This document shows, piece by piece, positions 34,742 through 42,844 of a stretch of DNA of 64,000 nt. Under the pieces are notes generated by a model. That model was not told the origin of the DNA. It was given only the letters and a program-made list of their open reading frames with translations, and did no database searches. Origin of the DNA: Mucilaginibacter sp. (GTDB taxonomy: Bacteria > Bacteroidota > Bacteroidia > Sphingobacteriales > Sphingobacteriaceae); contig JARLHA010000007.1 in the NCBI GenBank assembly GCA_031292485.1, positions 31,134 to 95,133 of the forward strand, written 5' to 3'. Made by a program: the position numbers and the translations under genes. Positions within the stretch are counted from its first letter, which is position 1. Every line of letters begins with the position of its first letter.

Positions 34742-35272
34742 TTACCGGGTTCTTTTGGGCTTATTTTTGCCCGTATAAGTGGCAGCGTTCTTTGATTTAG
34801 CTCCTTCAATAAAGCTGATCACCTTTTTTGAAAGCAACACCAGCAGGCCCAACGCAATCATGATTACGCCACTGATTAAGTAGCCCCATACGCTGGTTGG
34901 CGCAAATAGTTTTGAAGGCGCCTGGAATATACCATGCAGAAAACTCCAGCCAAACCATCCGAAAAAACATAAAGTAAATGTAATTACAAAACTTATCACG
35001 CCATTCAGCCAGTGCCAGTCTCTTTTATTGGCTACAAACCACGAGATAACATAAGCAGCCACTAAGCCAAAATTACCGGCCTGCTTAATAAAATTCATAT
35101 CATTTGCACGCCTGGCGGGTAAGTTAAGCCTGGCCATCCTTTCAGAAGGAAGGTATAAAAAGTTATAATCATGCAAAAAAGAAAGCGTTTGAAAAGCATA
35201 AAAAAACAGCCAGAAAGCGATCAGGTTGATGATAATTAACCTGGCATTTAAATTTGAAAACAAACTTCTCAT
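34742..35272 (-). CDS. Hypothetical four-helix membrane protein
   Basis: A 176-residue protein with four hydrophobic helices (about 12-33, 65-84, 90-115, 128-150) and a basic tail 'KNKPKRTR'. I do not recognise a family. The Trp/Phe-rich third helix region ('LCFFGWFGWSFLHGIF') is the most distinctive part. It lies opposite a small single-helix protein gene with a short shared upstream region. Confidence 0.7.
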   Translation of the reverse strand: MRSLFSNLNARLIIINLIAFWLFFYAFQTLSFLHDYNFLYLPSERMARLNLPARRANDMNFIKQAGNFGLVAAYVISWFVANKRDWHWLNGVISFVITFTLCFFGWFGWSFLHGIFQAPSKLFAPTSVWGYLISGVIMIALGLLVLLSKKVISFIEGAKSKNAATYTGKNKPKRTR

Positions 35273-35362
35273 AACAATTTTAGGTGAACTGCAATTATAA
35301 AGATTTTGATACGATTTTAGTGTTCTAAAATAATATTTTCTTAATTTTTATAGCTTTGAAGT

Positions 35363-35512
35363 ATGAATAAAAAACAACTGTTATTACCCCTGTTTATTCT
35401 GCTTGTTTTGCTTGGTTTATATGCTATCAATACTGCGGTTCAATCAAATAGAGCTAACAAACCCGAAGAAATATATAGCGGCCCGACAGCAGTTCGCCCG
35501 CTTAAGGTTTAA
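35363..35512 (+). CDS. Small single-helix membrane protein
   Basis: A 49-residue protein: MNKKQ, then a hydrophobic helix (about 6-27, 'LLLPLFILLVLLGLYAI'), then a short polar tail ending 'AVRPLKV'. The sequence TAGCTTTG, a match to the Bacteroidota -7 box, lies at 35351-35358, only four bases before the ATG, so a leaderless transcript is possible. No known family. Confidence 0.55.
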   Translation: MNKKQLLLPLFILLVLLGLYAINTAVQSNRANKPEEIYSGPTAVRPLKV

Positions 35513-35625
35513 TATATTCATCTGTTCCGGCATCTATGAACCGGGCTGTGATTTTATCAAATAAAAAACATTATCCTGGGTGATATTTTGTTATTTCAGT
35601 ACACTTGTTAATAAAAAGCAGGCTT

Positions 35626-36171
35626 ATGGCACAGCAAATTTATTTTGGTAGTACACCGGCAGACAGGGAGATAGCTTTTATAGCCCTTTATAAAAAGGCA
35701 TTCCCCACAGTGGCTAAATATGTAAGCAAAATGGGTGGCACATTTGATGAGGCAAAGGATATCTTTCAGGATGCATTGGTTATTTATTATGAAAAAACGG
35801 TAAACGCGACAATTAAACTTCACTCAAATGAACAGGCTTACCTTCTGGGCATCAGCAAACATCTTTGGGCCAAAAAGTTCAGGAAAAATATAAATCAGAC
35901 CCTACTCGATGATAGTCAGATGGATTTTGTGGAGGAGGATGATCCGCAACCCTCGGCGAACAAATTAATGTATTACCTGGAAACTGCCGGGCAAAAATGC
36001 ATGGAAATATTAAAAGCATTTTATTACGATAACCTGCCGGTAAATAAGATCACGGAACTGTTTGGCTATTCAGGCGTACGCTCGGCAACGGTGCAGAAAT
36101 ACAAATGCATGGAAAAAGTTAGGGAAACTATTAAAGAAAGATCATTGGCTTATGAGGACTTCGTTGAATGA
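35626..36171 (+). CDS. ECF-type RNA polymerase sigma factor
   Basis: A 181-residue sigma-70 family protein. Region 2 covers about 20-85 ('ALYKKAFPTVAKYVSKMGGTFDEAKDIFQDALVIYYEK'). Region 4 covers about 118-170 ('AGQKCMEILKAFYYDNLPVNKITELFGYSG', 'ATVQKYKCMEKVRE'). The ATG at 35626 is chosen over an upstream TTG. Its stop overlaps the next small gene by 20 bases, which suggests the partner may be a regulator of the sigma factor. Confidence 0.85.
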   Translation: MAQQIYFGSTPADREIAFIALYKKAFPTVAKYVSKMGGTFDEAKDIFQDALVIYYEKTVNATIKLHSNEQAYLLGISKHLWAKKFRKNINQTLLDDSQMDFVEEDDPQPSANKLMYYLETAGQKCMEILKAFYYDNLPVNKITELFGYSGVRSATVQKYKCMEKVRETIKERSLAYEDFVE

Positions 36172-36424
36172 AATTAAATTAATTGACGGCTATATCTTTA
36201 ACAGCAATCCAACCGAAGATGCCCTGTTATTTGATGCCCTGCTGATCCTTAACCCTGATCTGCCCGACCAGGTTATATGGCAAAAAAAGACGCATGATAT
36301 CATCCGGCAATACAGCAGTAAAAAGCTAAAGGCAGAGATCAATTCCGTGCATCAACAGCTATTCAATACCGATAAGCACCAAAGTTTTAAACGGCGAATA
36401 TTAAGCTTGTTTAGTAAACAGTAA
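36152..36424 (+). CDS. Small protein overlapping the ECF sigma gene
   Basis: A 90-residue soluble protein MRTSLNEIKLIDGYIF... with a helical, Lys/Gln-rich C-terminus. It starts inside the sigma gene (20-base overlap, different frame), which implies translational coupling. It has no transmembrane helix, unlike most anti-sigma factors, but 'DALLFDALLILNPDLPDQVIWQKKTHDIIRQ' resembles the cytosolic part of Bacteroidota anti-sigma-like partners. That role is inferred from position only. Confidence 0.65.
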   Translation: MRTSLNEIKLIDGYIFNSNPTEDALLFDALLILNPDLPDQVIWQKKTHDIIRQYSSKKLKAEINSVHQQLFNTDKHQSFKRRILSLFSKQ

Positions 36425-36436
36425 CCCCTTAAAATC

Positions 36437-37126
36437 ATGAATTACAAAAATGAATTTCGCAGCTATGCTGTGAACCACCTTCGTATTGACTCAACTCTGG
36501 TAGATAACTATACCTCGCAAACTGGCAAAAACGCCTTCCGGATGGGAATGACGCCCTATATTATAGAGGAACGGCAGTTGAATATTTCGCAGCTGGATGT
36601 ATTTTCAAGACTGATGATGGACAGGATCATCTTCCTGGGGACGGCCATTGACGATAACGTGGCCAATATCATACAGGCGCAATTACTGTTCCTGCAATCC
36701 GCAGATCCGAAGCGTGATATCCAGATCTACATCAACTCTCCCGGCGGTTCAGTTTATGCAGGTTTTGGCATTTACGATACCATGCAGCTCATTACGCCCG
36801 ATGTAGCGACTATTTGCACCGGTATGGCAGCATCGTTCGCTTCCATCATCCTATGTGCCGGAGCTGAAGGGAAACGGGCCTGCCTCAATCATTCAAGGGT
36901 GATGCTGCACCAGCCTTTAGGTGGGGTACAAGGCCCTGCATCAGATATTGAAATTACGGCAAGGGAAATCCTGAAAGTAAAAAAAGAGCTCTATGAAATT
37001 TATGTAAAACACTGCCACCAGGAATACCAAAAGGTTCATGATGTTTGCGACCGCGATTTTTGGATGAAATCGGAGGAAGCAAAGGAATTTGGGATTATTG
37101 ATGAGATTTTGGGGGTTAGTGACTAG
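36437..37126 (+). CDS. clpP: ATP-dependent Clp protease proteolytic subunit, paralogue-like
   Basis: A 229-residue ClpP. The catalytic triad is S133 in 'GMAASFAS', H158 in 'MLHQPLGG' and D207 in 'CDRDFWM'. The N-terminal part 'RMGMTPYIIEERQLNISQLDVFSRLMMDRIIFLG' is typical of Bacteroidota ClpP. The residue after the nucleophile is Phe rather than the usual Met, and 'ASIILC' replaces 'AAVLLC', so it may be a second, diverged ClpP. It follows the sigma/partner pair by 12 bp and may be in that operon. Confidence 0.92.
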   Translation: MNYKNEFRSYAVNHLRIDSTLVDNYTSQTGKNAFRMGMTPYIIEERQLNISQLDVFSRLMMDRIIFLGTAIDDNVANIIQAQLLFLQSADPKRDIQIYINSPGGSVYAGFGIYDTMQLITPDVATICTGMAASFASIILCAGAEGKRACLNHSRVMLHQPLGGVQGPASDIEITAREILKVKKELYEIYVKHCHQEYQKVHDVCDRDFWMKSEEAKEFGIIDEILGVSD

Positions 37127-37160
37127 AGACTGGAGATTAGAGATTAGAGATTAGTTAATA
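37121..37160. repeat. GAGATTA short tandem repeat after clpP
   Basis: A run of 7-base units GAGATTA (three exact, two degenerate) begins in the last codons of clpP and continues past its stop. Confidence 0.75.
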
Positions 37161-37210
37161 ATGCCAATTGCAAAATTATTCCGCAATTGACATTCCGACT
37201 TCCGCATTAA

Positions 37211-37702
37211 TCACTCCGCCCAAACCTTATTCTCCACCCCGATCCTCACCCAAAGCATCCCCGCGTTTAACAGCGTAAAAATGATTGCCGTATAGTACAA
37301 ATGAAAAACCAGTGGAATGATGGCGACCTCACAAACCACTTCCATATAATTGGGGTGTTTTAAATATTTATAAGGGCCTTTCATAACCGGGTAAACACCT
37401 GGGATGCGGTAAATTTTGGTGTTCCAGTATTTACCTAATGAGGATAGCGCCCAGTACTTGAACGAAAGCACGGCAATAAACAATACCAGGAAGACCCAGG
37501 AAATGGCAGGTTGTCCCTTTAAAATGTATTCTGCGATGATCGATACAATAAACAGCATATGGAGCGCGATCATAAAAGGGTAATGGCTTTGCCCGTATTG
37601 AATGGCGCCTTTTGACAGGAGCCATTTTTCGTTTCGCCTTGCGATGAATAGCTCGGAAAGGCGTTGTATGATAAAGAAGGTGATGAAGATTGTAAAGTAC
37701 AT
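37211..37702 (-). CDS. Isoprenylcysteine methyltransferase (ICMT)-like membrane protein
   Basis: A 163-residue protein with about four or five transmembrane helices and the ICMT family motif 'GPYKYLKHPNYMEVVCEVAIIPLVF' (about 109-133), the SAM and substrate site. In Bacillus, a protein of this family (BpsB) methylates alkylpyrones made by the type III PKS BpsA. The same pairing is seen here with the PKS gene just upstream, separated only by a REP-like element. O-methylation of an alkylpyrone or alkylresorcinol is therefore the best inference. Confidence 0.82.
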   Translation of the reverse strand: MYFTIFITFFIIQRLSELFIARRNEKWLLSKGAIQYGQSHYPFMIALHMLFIVSIIAEYILKGQPAISWVFLVLFIAVLSFKYWALSSLGKYWNTKIYRIPGVYPVMKGPYKYLKHPNYMEVVCEVAIIPLVFHLYYTAIIFTLLNAGMLWVRIGVENKVWAE

Positions 37703-37728
37703 TTAAATCTTAATAAAATAGTAAAAGA

Positions 37729-37833
37729 TTGTCATTTCGACCGTAGGGAGAAATCTTCTACACCTTGCATCCGGACTTTACAGGCGGGAATATCCCGGCG
37801 TATAAGATTTCTCGCTGTCGCTCGAAATGACAA
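37729..37833. repeat. 105-bp REP-like inverted element
   Basis: 12-bp perfect ends TTGTCATTTCGA (37729-37740) and TCGAAATGACAA (37822-37833), with a second inverted pair AGAAATCTT / AAGATTTCT inside. It lies between the PKS and methyltransferase genes and could act as a hairpin in their shared transcript. This type is common in Sphingobacteriaceae intergenic DNA. Confidence 0.85.
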
Positions 37834-37855
37834 ATTTATTAATGGTCTGGATAAC

Positions 37856-38908
37856 CTAATCAACCTTTAACAAAACCATCTCGCTTGAAAAGCCTGGCCC
37901 CATGGCCAGCATTAAGCTATATCCTGGTTCAAACCCATCCATCATAAATTTTTCCAGCACGTATAAAACCGTTGCGCTGCTCATATTGCCGTAATCGTTC
38001 ATCACCTTACGGGTGTTTCCTAAAAAATCCCCCTCGACACCTAAAGCATCCTGGTAAGCATCCAATACTTTCTTTCCCCCCGGGTGAAAAATAAAGTTTT
38101 TAATATCACTTAATTTAAGGTTTTGCTTTTCTAAAAAATTGACAATATCAGTATTAATATACTGGCTAATAAAAGCGGGAATATCTTTTGAGAACAATAC
38201 CTTGAAACCCGTATCCTGGAAATCCCAGCCCATTACCTCCAGCGAATCATAATACAATTTACTGCTCGCTGACACATAATTTACACCCGTGGTATTTTGA
38301 TGTTTATCGCCCTTAATGATGCAGGCTGCAATCCCGTCGGAAAACAAGCTGGAGCCAATAAAATTACTTTTACTGTAATCACTTTTGATGAGTGTTAAAG
38401 AACACAGTTCAACCGCCACCAGCAAAACCACCGAATCCGGGTTGGCTTTGGCCAGTGTATTTGCTTTTGCCATGCCTGACACCCCTCCCCCGCAACCCAA
38501 ACCCCATACCGGAATGCGGTTAATATGCGGGTTCAGCCTCATTTTATTGATGATCTGGGCATCCATGCTGGGCGTTGCCAGCCCTGTAGTTGAGACAAAT
38601 AAGATATCAGTAATGTCCTGTTTTTCGATTTTTGCTTTTTTTATACAATCCTCAACTGCCTTTACCGACCATTCCAATGTAGATCTGATATATTCATTGT
38701 TCCGTTCTTCAAAAGTATTCGGCTGTGTATAGTAATCAAGTGGCTCAGACAAGTTCCGGTCGGTAATTTCGGTGTTGTCAAACGCAAAAATCAAGCGGTT
38801 CGCTTCGGGGAAATTGGCTGTAAACATCTCCAGGGCATGTTTCTTTACTTCTGTTTGTTTTATTTTATAAGGGAGGTCTATTTTTGATACTGCAGCTATA
38901 AATGGCAT
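37856..38908 (-). CDS. Type III polyketide synthase (chalcone synthase-like)
   Basis: A 350-residue iterative ketosynthase that would extend an acyl-CoA starter with malonyl-CoA to a pyrone or resorcinol. The catalytic triad is C139 in 'GLGCGGGVSG', H275 in 'FHPGGKKVL' and N308 in 'DYGNMSSAT'. I start at MPFIAAVSKI (ATG 38906-38908); a 25-residue upstream extension is unlikely. With the ICMT-like gene downstream it resembles Bacillus bpsA-bpsB. The products could be membrane-embedded phenolic or pyrone lipids. Confidence 0.92.
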   Translation of the reverse strand: MPFIAAVSKIDLPYKIKQTEVKKHALEMFTANFPEANRLIFAFDNTEITDRNLSEPLDYYTQPNTFEERNNEYIRSTLEWSVKAVEDCIKKAKIEKQDITDILFVSTTGLATPSMDAQIINKMRLNPHINRIPVWGLGCGGGVSGMAKANTLAKANPDSVVLLVAVELCSLTLIKSDYSKSNFIGSSLFSDGIAACIIKGDKHQNTTGVNYVSASSKLYYDSLEVMGWDFQDTGFKVLFSKDIPAFISQYINTDIVNFLEKQNLKLSDIKNFIFHPGGKKVLDAYQDALGVEGDFLGNTRKVMNDYGNMSSATVLYVLEKFMMDGFEPGYSLMLAMGPGFSSEMVLLKVD

Positions 38909-39033
38909 ATTTTGTTTATTTATACTTACGTATCTATTAACGTGCCAGTTGCTTAAAATTGAAAAATAAAAATGCTGATACAAAGATCGTAAAGGTATAT
39001 TCCGAAAGAAATAAGGTAAATATTAAACAATAT

Positions 39034-40113
39034 TTAAACGCTTTTAACCTTTTCTTTTTCGCTGATATTTTTTAATATATAGATCATGCCCGCCGGGAAT
39101 CCTGAAAACTGGAGGGTGCCTATCGGCTCCGGTTTTAAATTCGGAACTACAATTTCAAAACTATGGAGTTGGAATTGATCTGAATTACCATCAATTATTA
39201 CTTCCAAATATTTTTTATCATTATTTTTTTCAGCAATTGATTTAAGCAGATCCTTGTGTTTTATTACGGAATGAAGGGTTTGCCCGCCCACTGGTTTTTC
39301 ACCAATTTTCAGGATTTTCCGGCCAACCAGATTAATAAATAGTATTTCCTGTTTTTCATTCACCGCGATCACAGCATCAGGCATTTCTTCTGCCAAAATT
39401 TTTACCTGGCTTTCTGCCGAGAGCCTTTTAGTGACGTTCGTATTTTCATTCTTACCCAAACGAACTGCCATGGCATTAAAGGCATTCGATAATTCAACAA
39501 ACTCCTCGCTGGTTTGCAGATCAAGCCTGGTTTCGTAATTTTCGTGGCTAACCTCCATAAATCCATCTGCAAGCTGATGAAGCGGGTTAACTATAAAACC
39601 GGGGAAATTCGCTATCAAAATAAAAATAATCAAAAAGGTAATAAAGCCCCCGGCCCCAAGGTAAATAGTGGCATTATTAACGGTTTCATGGGTTGCATTA
39701 TCTTTATCAACGATAGCCTTCATATTTAACCCATCAATGGTTTTTAACGATGACCGCATTTGCCGGGTTAAGGCTTGTTTCTGCCCAAGGCTTGTAACCG
39801 GGCTTATCAGCTGGTCAAAATCTTTCCTTAACCCTGCTGTTGCTTCCATTTCACCTTTTTCAGTAATATTGTTTTCCTGCTTTTTTAATGCATGGTTAAA
39901 TACATCAGATGCTTTTGCTGTTAATGGCAGATCATTCTCATCAAGCACAGCGCGCATATCCCTGGTAAAAGTAAGGGTGTTATAATTGTTCTTCAGCGTT
40001 ACTTTTGCGGTTTCCGATATCTCCTCGATATAATAAATGGAGGATGCACCAAAAAACATCACCACTAAAAACAACAACCCAAAGCCTACAAACAGTTTTT
40101 TTCTGATCTTCAT
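39034..40113 (-). CDS. Transmembrane HAMP-PAS receptor lacking a kinase domain
   Basis: A 359-residue protein. TM1 about 7-27, an extracytoplasmic helical bundle (28-145), TM2 about 148-172, HAMP about 173-225 ('NPLHQLADGFMEVSHENYETRLDL'), PAS about 235-350 ('LAEEMPDAVIAVNEKQEILFIN'). It ends 'LKNISEKEKVKSV', just where a histidine kinase of the KinB type would enter its HisKA domain. The frame ends in a normal stop and no kinase remnant follows. It may be a dominant-negative or adaptor receptor. Confidence 0.82.
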   Translation of the reverse strand: MKIRKKLFVGFGLLFLVVMFFGASSIYYIEEISETAKVTLKNNYNTLTFTRDMRAVLDENDLPLTAKASDVFNHALKKQENNITEKGEMEATAGLRKDFDQLISPVTSLGQKQALTRQMRSSLKTIDGLNMKAIVDKDNATHETVNNATIYLGAGGFITFLIIFILIANFPGFIVNPLHQLADGFMEVSHENYETRLDLQTSEEFVELSNAFNAMAVRLGKNENTNVTKRLSAESQVKILAEEMPDAVIAVNEKQEILFINLVGRKILKIGEKPVGGQTLHSVIKHKDLLKSIAEKNNDKKYLEVIIDGNSDQFQLHSFEIVVPNLKPEPIGTLQFSGFPAGMIYILKNISEKEKVKSV

Positions 40114-40254
40114 AGAATTTTAAATTAACAGTTTACAACAGGTTCCTTAGCGGAAGAATTTAGTGTAGTAAATATAATTCATTATTTAGGTAAACAATAA
40201 CTCCTGCGGTAATTGTTTCGCTAAACCATAAAAAATTACATAAAAAACATCCGT

Positions 40255-40749
40255 TTATTTACTTTCAAGTAAGGCAAGGTCGGGCTGGGCATATTTGTAC
40301 ACTTTAAAATAGATGGTAGTTCTGGTTTGAAAAACACCTTCAATTGCCGAGATCTTATTTACAAAATCAACCAGGTGGTCGTTATCACGGCACATCACAT
40401 CCACCTCAAGGTCATATTCACCAAAGGTTCCCGCAAGGAAACTCACTTCAGGCATTAGGGCAATGGCCTGGGCAACCTGCTCCTTTAAATGTGCAGGGCG
40501 TACATACACGGCTACATGCGCATAGGAACGGAAGCCCACCTTGCCGGGGTCAACCCGGCCGATGATGGTGATCACCTTTTCCTCCAGCAGCCTGTTAAAC
40601 CTTGTGCGGATGGTACCGATGGATACATTCAATTTTTCAGCAATCACTGTGAACGATGTCCTGCCGTCGTTCTGCATAAAACCCATAATGGCAAAATCAA
40701 TTTCGTCCAATGTATTACCGGGATTAACCAGGGGACCGCTTTTTTCCAT
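40255..40749 (-). CDS. Lrp/AsnC family transcriptional regulator
   Basis: A 164-residue regulator with an N-terminal HTH (about 13-60, 'NTLDEIDFAIMGFMQNDGRTSFTVIAEKLNVSIGTIRTRFNRLLEEKVI') and a C-terminal RAM/ACT-like ligand domain ('AHVAVYVRPAHL', 'GTFGEYDLEVDVMCRD'). Lrp-family proteins sense amino acids or their breakdown products. It is divergent from mmsA across a 103-bp region containing two direct repeats, so it very probably controls the mmsA-aminotransferase pair. Confidence 0.92.
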   Translation of the reverse strand: MEKSGPLVNPGNTLDEIDFAIMGFMQNDGRTSFTVIAEKLNVSIGTIRTRFNRLLEEKVITIIGRVDPGKVGFRSYAHVAVYVRPAHLKEQVAQAIALMPEVSFLAGTFGEYDLEVDVMCRDNDHLVDFVNKISAIEGVFQTRTTIYFKVYKYAQPDLALLESK

Positions 40750-40760
40750 TTAATGAAGAT

Positions 40761-40807
40761 AATAAATAATTTTTAGTATTTACATATCAAAAATAAATAA
40801 TTTTTAG
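40761..40807. promoter_or_regulatory. Twin direct repeats, probable Lrp-type binding sites
   Basis: AATAAATAATTTTTAG occurs exactly at 40761-40776 and 40792-40807. The 31-bp period is about three helical turns, placing both sites on one face of the DNA between the lrp-like gene and mmsA. The sequence is AT-rich, as expected for Lrp family sites. Confidence 0.65.
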
Positions 40808-40852
40808 ATAAATATATTAAAATATAAAGATTATGCAGTATTTTTGATTCAA

Positions 40853-42310
40853 ATGAAATACGAAAGGATCCAAAATTTTATAAACGGCAGGTTTGTCCCC
40901 ATTGAATCCCAAAGGATGCTGGACATATTTTCGCCTGTTGACGGTACATTGTTAACGGAATTGCCCTGCTCCATTACTACCGATCTGGACATCGCGGTGA
41001 TAGCCGCCGAAGAAGCATTTATTACCTGGAGCAAAACCCCCATAAAGGAACGCGTGCAGGTGTTTTTCAGATATAAAGCCTTGCTTGAAAAACATATCCA
41101 TGAGTTAGCAGCCCTTGGTACCGAAGAAAATGGCAAAACCATAAACGAATCCACTGCGGAGATTGAAAAATGTATTGAGCTGACGGAGTTTGCCTGCTCA
41201 TTGCCCCAACTGGTAACCGGCGAAACGCTGGAAGTAAGCAAAGGCGTTGACTGCCGTACCGAAAAGGTACCCATAGGCGTGGTGGCGTCCATCGTCCCCT
41301 TTAACTTTCCTTCGATGGTGCCTAACTGGACTATCCCCAACGCGATAGCCTTAGGCAACTGCATGATCATTAAACCATCGGAGAAAGTACCGTTGAGCAT
41401 TGGCCGCATAGCTCAATTACTTAAAGAAGCGGGCTTGCCTGATGGTGTGTTTAATATAGTACATGGTGATGCCGAAATTGTGAACGCCATTTGCGACCAT
41501 CCGGGTATTGAGGCCATATCATTTGTGGGTTCGACCAAAATAGCAAAGCATGTTTACCGCAGGGCCACGCAAAACTTAAAACGTTGCCTTGCACTTGGCG
41601 GTGCCAAAAACCATTTGCTGGTGCTGCCTGATGCCGCGCCTGATATGACCGCCCAAAACGTTACCGCCTCTATGAGCGGCTGTGCCGGGCAAAGGTGCAT
41701 GGCAGCTTCGGCGATGCTGGGCGTAGGCCCGGTTGACCATATTGTAGATAAGATTTGTATTGAAGCCAGGAAACTGGTTGCCGGTGATACCCTGGGTGCG
41801 GTAATTAATGCCGCCGCACAGGATAGAATAGAACGCTATATTTCGGAAGCGGAGGCGCAGGGCGCAAAAATATTGGTAGATGGCCGTAATGTAAAAGTAC
41901 CCGGTAAAGAGAACGGCACCTATGTGGGCGCAACCGTTATTGACTATGTTACCCCTGATATGGACATCGCCCGGGAAGAAGTATTTGGCCCGGTGATCTC
42001 CATCATCCGAACCCATACGCTGGATGAAGCACTGGCGATTGAAAATGCCAACCCCTATGGTAATGCTGCCAGTGTGTTCACCCAAAATGGCGGCGCGGCA
42101 CGTTATGTGATCGAAAAAGCAAGCGCAGGTATGGTAGGTGTAAATATTGGCGTACCTGTTCCACGCGAGCCTTTTTCCTTCGGCGGATGGAACGAAAGCA
42201 AGTTTGGGGTAGGTGATATTACCGGCAAAAGCTCCATTGAGTTTTGGACCAAACTAAAAAAGAGCACCACTAAATGGAATGCGGAGGCAGGGATAAACTG
42301 GATGAGTTAG
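40853..42310 (+). CDS. mmsA: CoA-acylating methylmalonate-semialdehyde dehydrogenase
   Basis: A 485-residue aldehyde dehydrogenase. The catalytic cysteine is C282 in 'GCAGQRCMA'. 'SFVGSTKIAKHVY', 'LGGAKNHLLVLPDA' and 'PFSFGGWNESKFG' are specific for the MmsA/IolA group, which oxidises methylmalonate or malonate semialdehyde to propionyl- or acetyl-CoA. With the class III aminotransferase downstream and an Lrp regulator, it fits catabolism of beta-alanine, valine or a similar amine. An in-frame TTG three codons upstream is not preferred. Confidence 0.93.
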   Translation: MKYERIQNFINGRFVPIESQRMLDIFSPVDGTLLTELPCSITTDLDIAVIAAEEAFITWSKTPIKERVQVFFRYKALLEKHIHELAALGTEENGKTINESTAEIEKCIELTEFACSLPQLVTGETLEVSKGVDCRTEKVPIGVVASIVPFNFPSMVPNWTIPNAIALGNCMIIKPSEKVPLSIGRIAQLLKEAGLPDGVFNIVHGDAEIVNAICDHPGIEAISFVGSTKIAKHVYRRATQNLKRCLALGGAKNHLLVLPDAAPDMTAQNVTASMSGCAGQRCMAASAMLGVGPVDHIVDKICIEARKLVAGDTLGAVINAAAQDRIERYISEAEAQGAKILVDGRNVKVPGKENGTYVGATVIDYVTPDMDIAREEVFGPVISIIRTHTLDEALAIENANPYGNAASVFTQNGGAARYVIEKASAGMVGVNIGVPVPREPFSFGGWNESKFGVGDITGKSSIEFWTKLKKSTTKWNAEAGINWMS

Positions 42311-42740
42311 CCCCCCGGCCCCCTAAAGGGGGAGTAAAAGCAACTATGTCGACAGAGTAGGTAAAACACGGCGGCCAAGGGTACGTGGAATATGCTAAGA
42401 CTGTCCATTTACCCCTCCAGGCCTCCCCTAATTTTAGGGGAGGAGATAAAAGAGAAAGTAAAACCACCCATTTCTCTCCCTAAACTTAGGGAGAGATGTC
42501 GACACAGTCGACAGAGTGGGTAAATGGAAAAGCTAAAGGGTGGGTGGAATATTCTAAGACTGTTCTTTTACCCCTCCCGGCCTCCCCTAATTATAGGGGA
42601 GGAGATAAAAACGAAGATCTTTCTCTCCCTATATTTAGGGAGAGATGTCGACACCGTCGACAGAGTAGGTAAAAGGGATGATGTTAAAACTTTGTTGGCG
42701 TCCCTGCAAAGGACATGGGTGTTCGTTCTTTTTTTTGTGA
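42311..42740. repeat. Duplicated hairpin-rich repeat, about 150-bp unit
   Basis: Units begin with GTCGACAGAGTAGGTAAA-like sequence at 42348, 42508 and 42656 (periods 160 and 148 bp). Each full unit carries GTGGAATATTCTAAGACTGT, a hairpin CCTCCCCTAA...TTAGGGGAGG, and a second hairpin TCTCTCCCTA...TAGGGAGAGA. A third hairpin CCCCCTAAAGGGGG precedes them. The 534-bp gap between mmsA and the aminotransferase holds nothing else. Confidence 0.82.
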
Positions 42741-42844
42741 AACAGTTTTTGAAACAAACGGACGGATAAAAAAAACGCTTGCAATACATTTTAATACCAA
42801 TGAACCGACTTAACGATATTATCTATACTAATAATACAATCACT

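Noticed and set aside
42568..42789. Short frames in the hairpin repeats after mmsA
   Set aside because: They are made of repeat sequence and palindromes, with no coding character.
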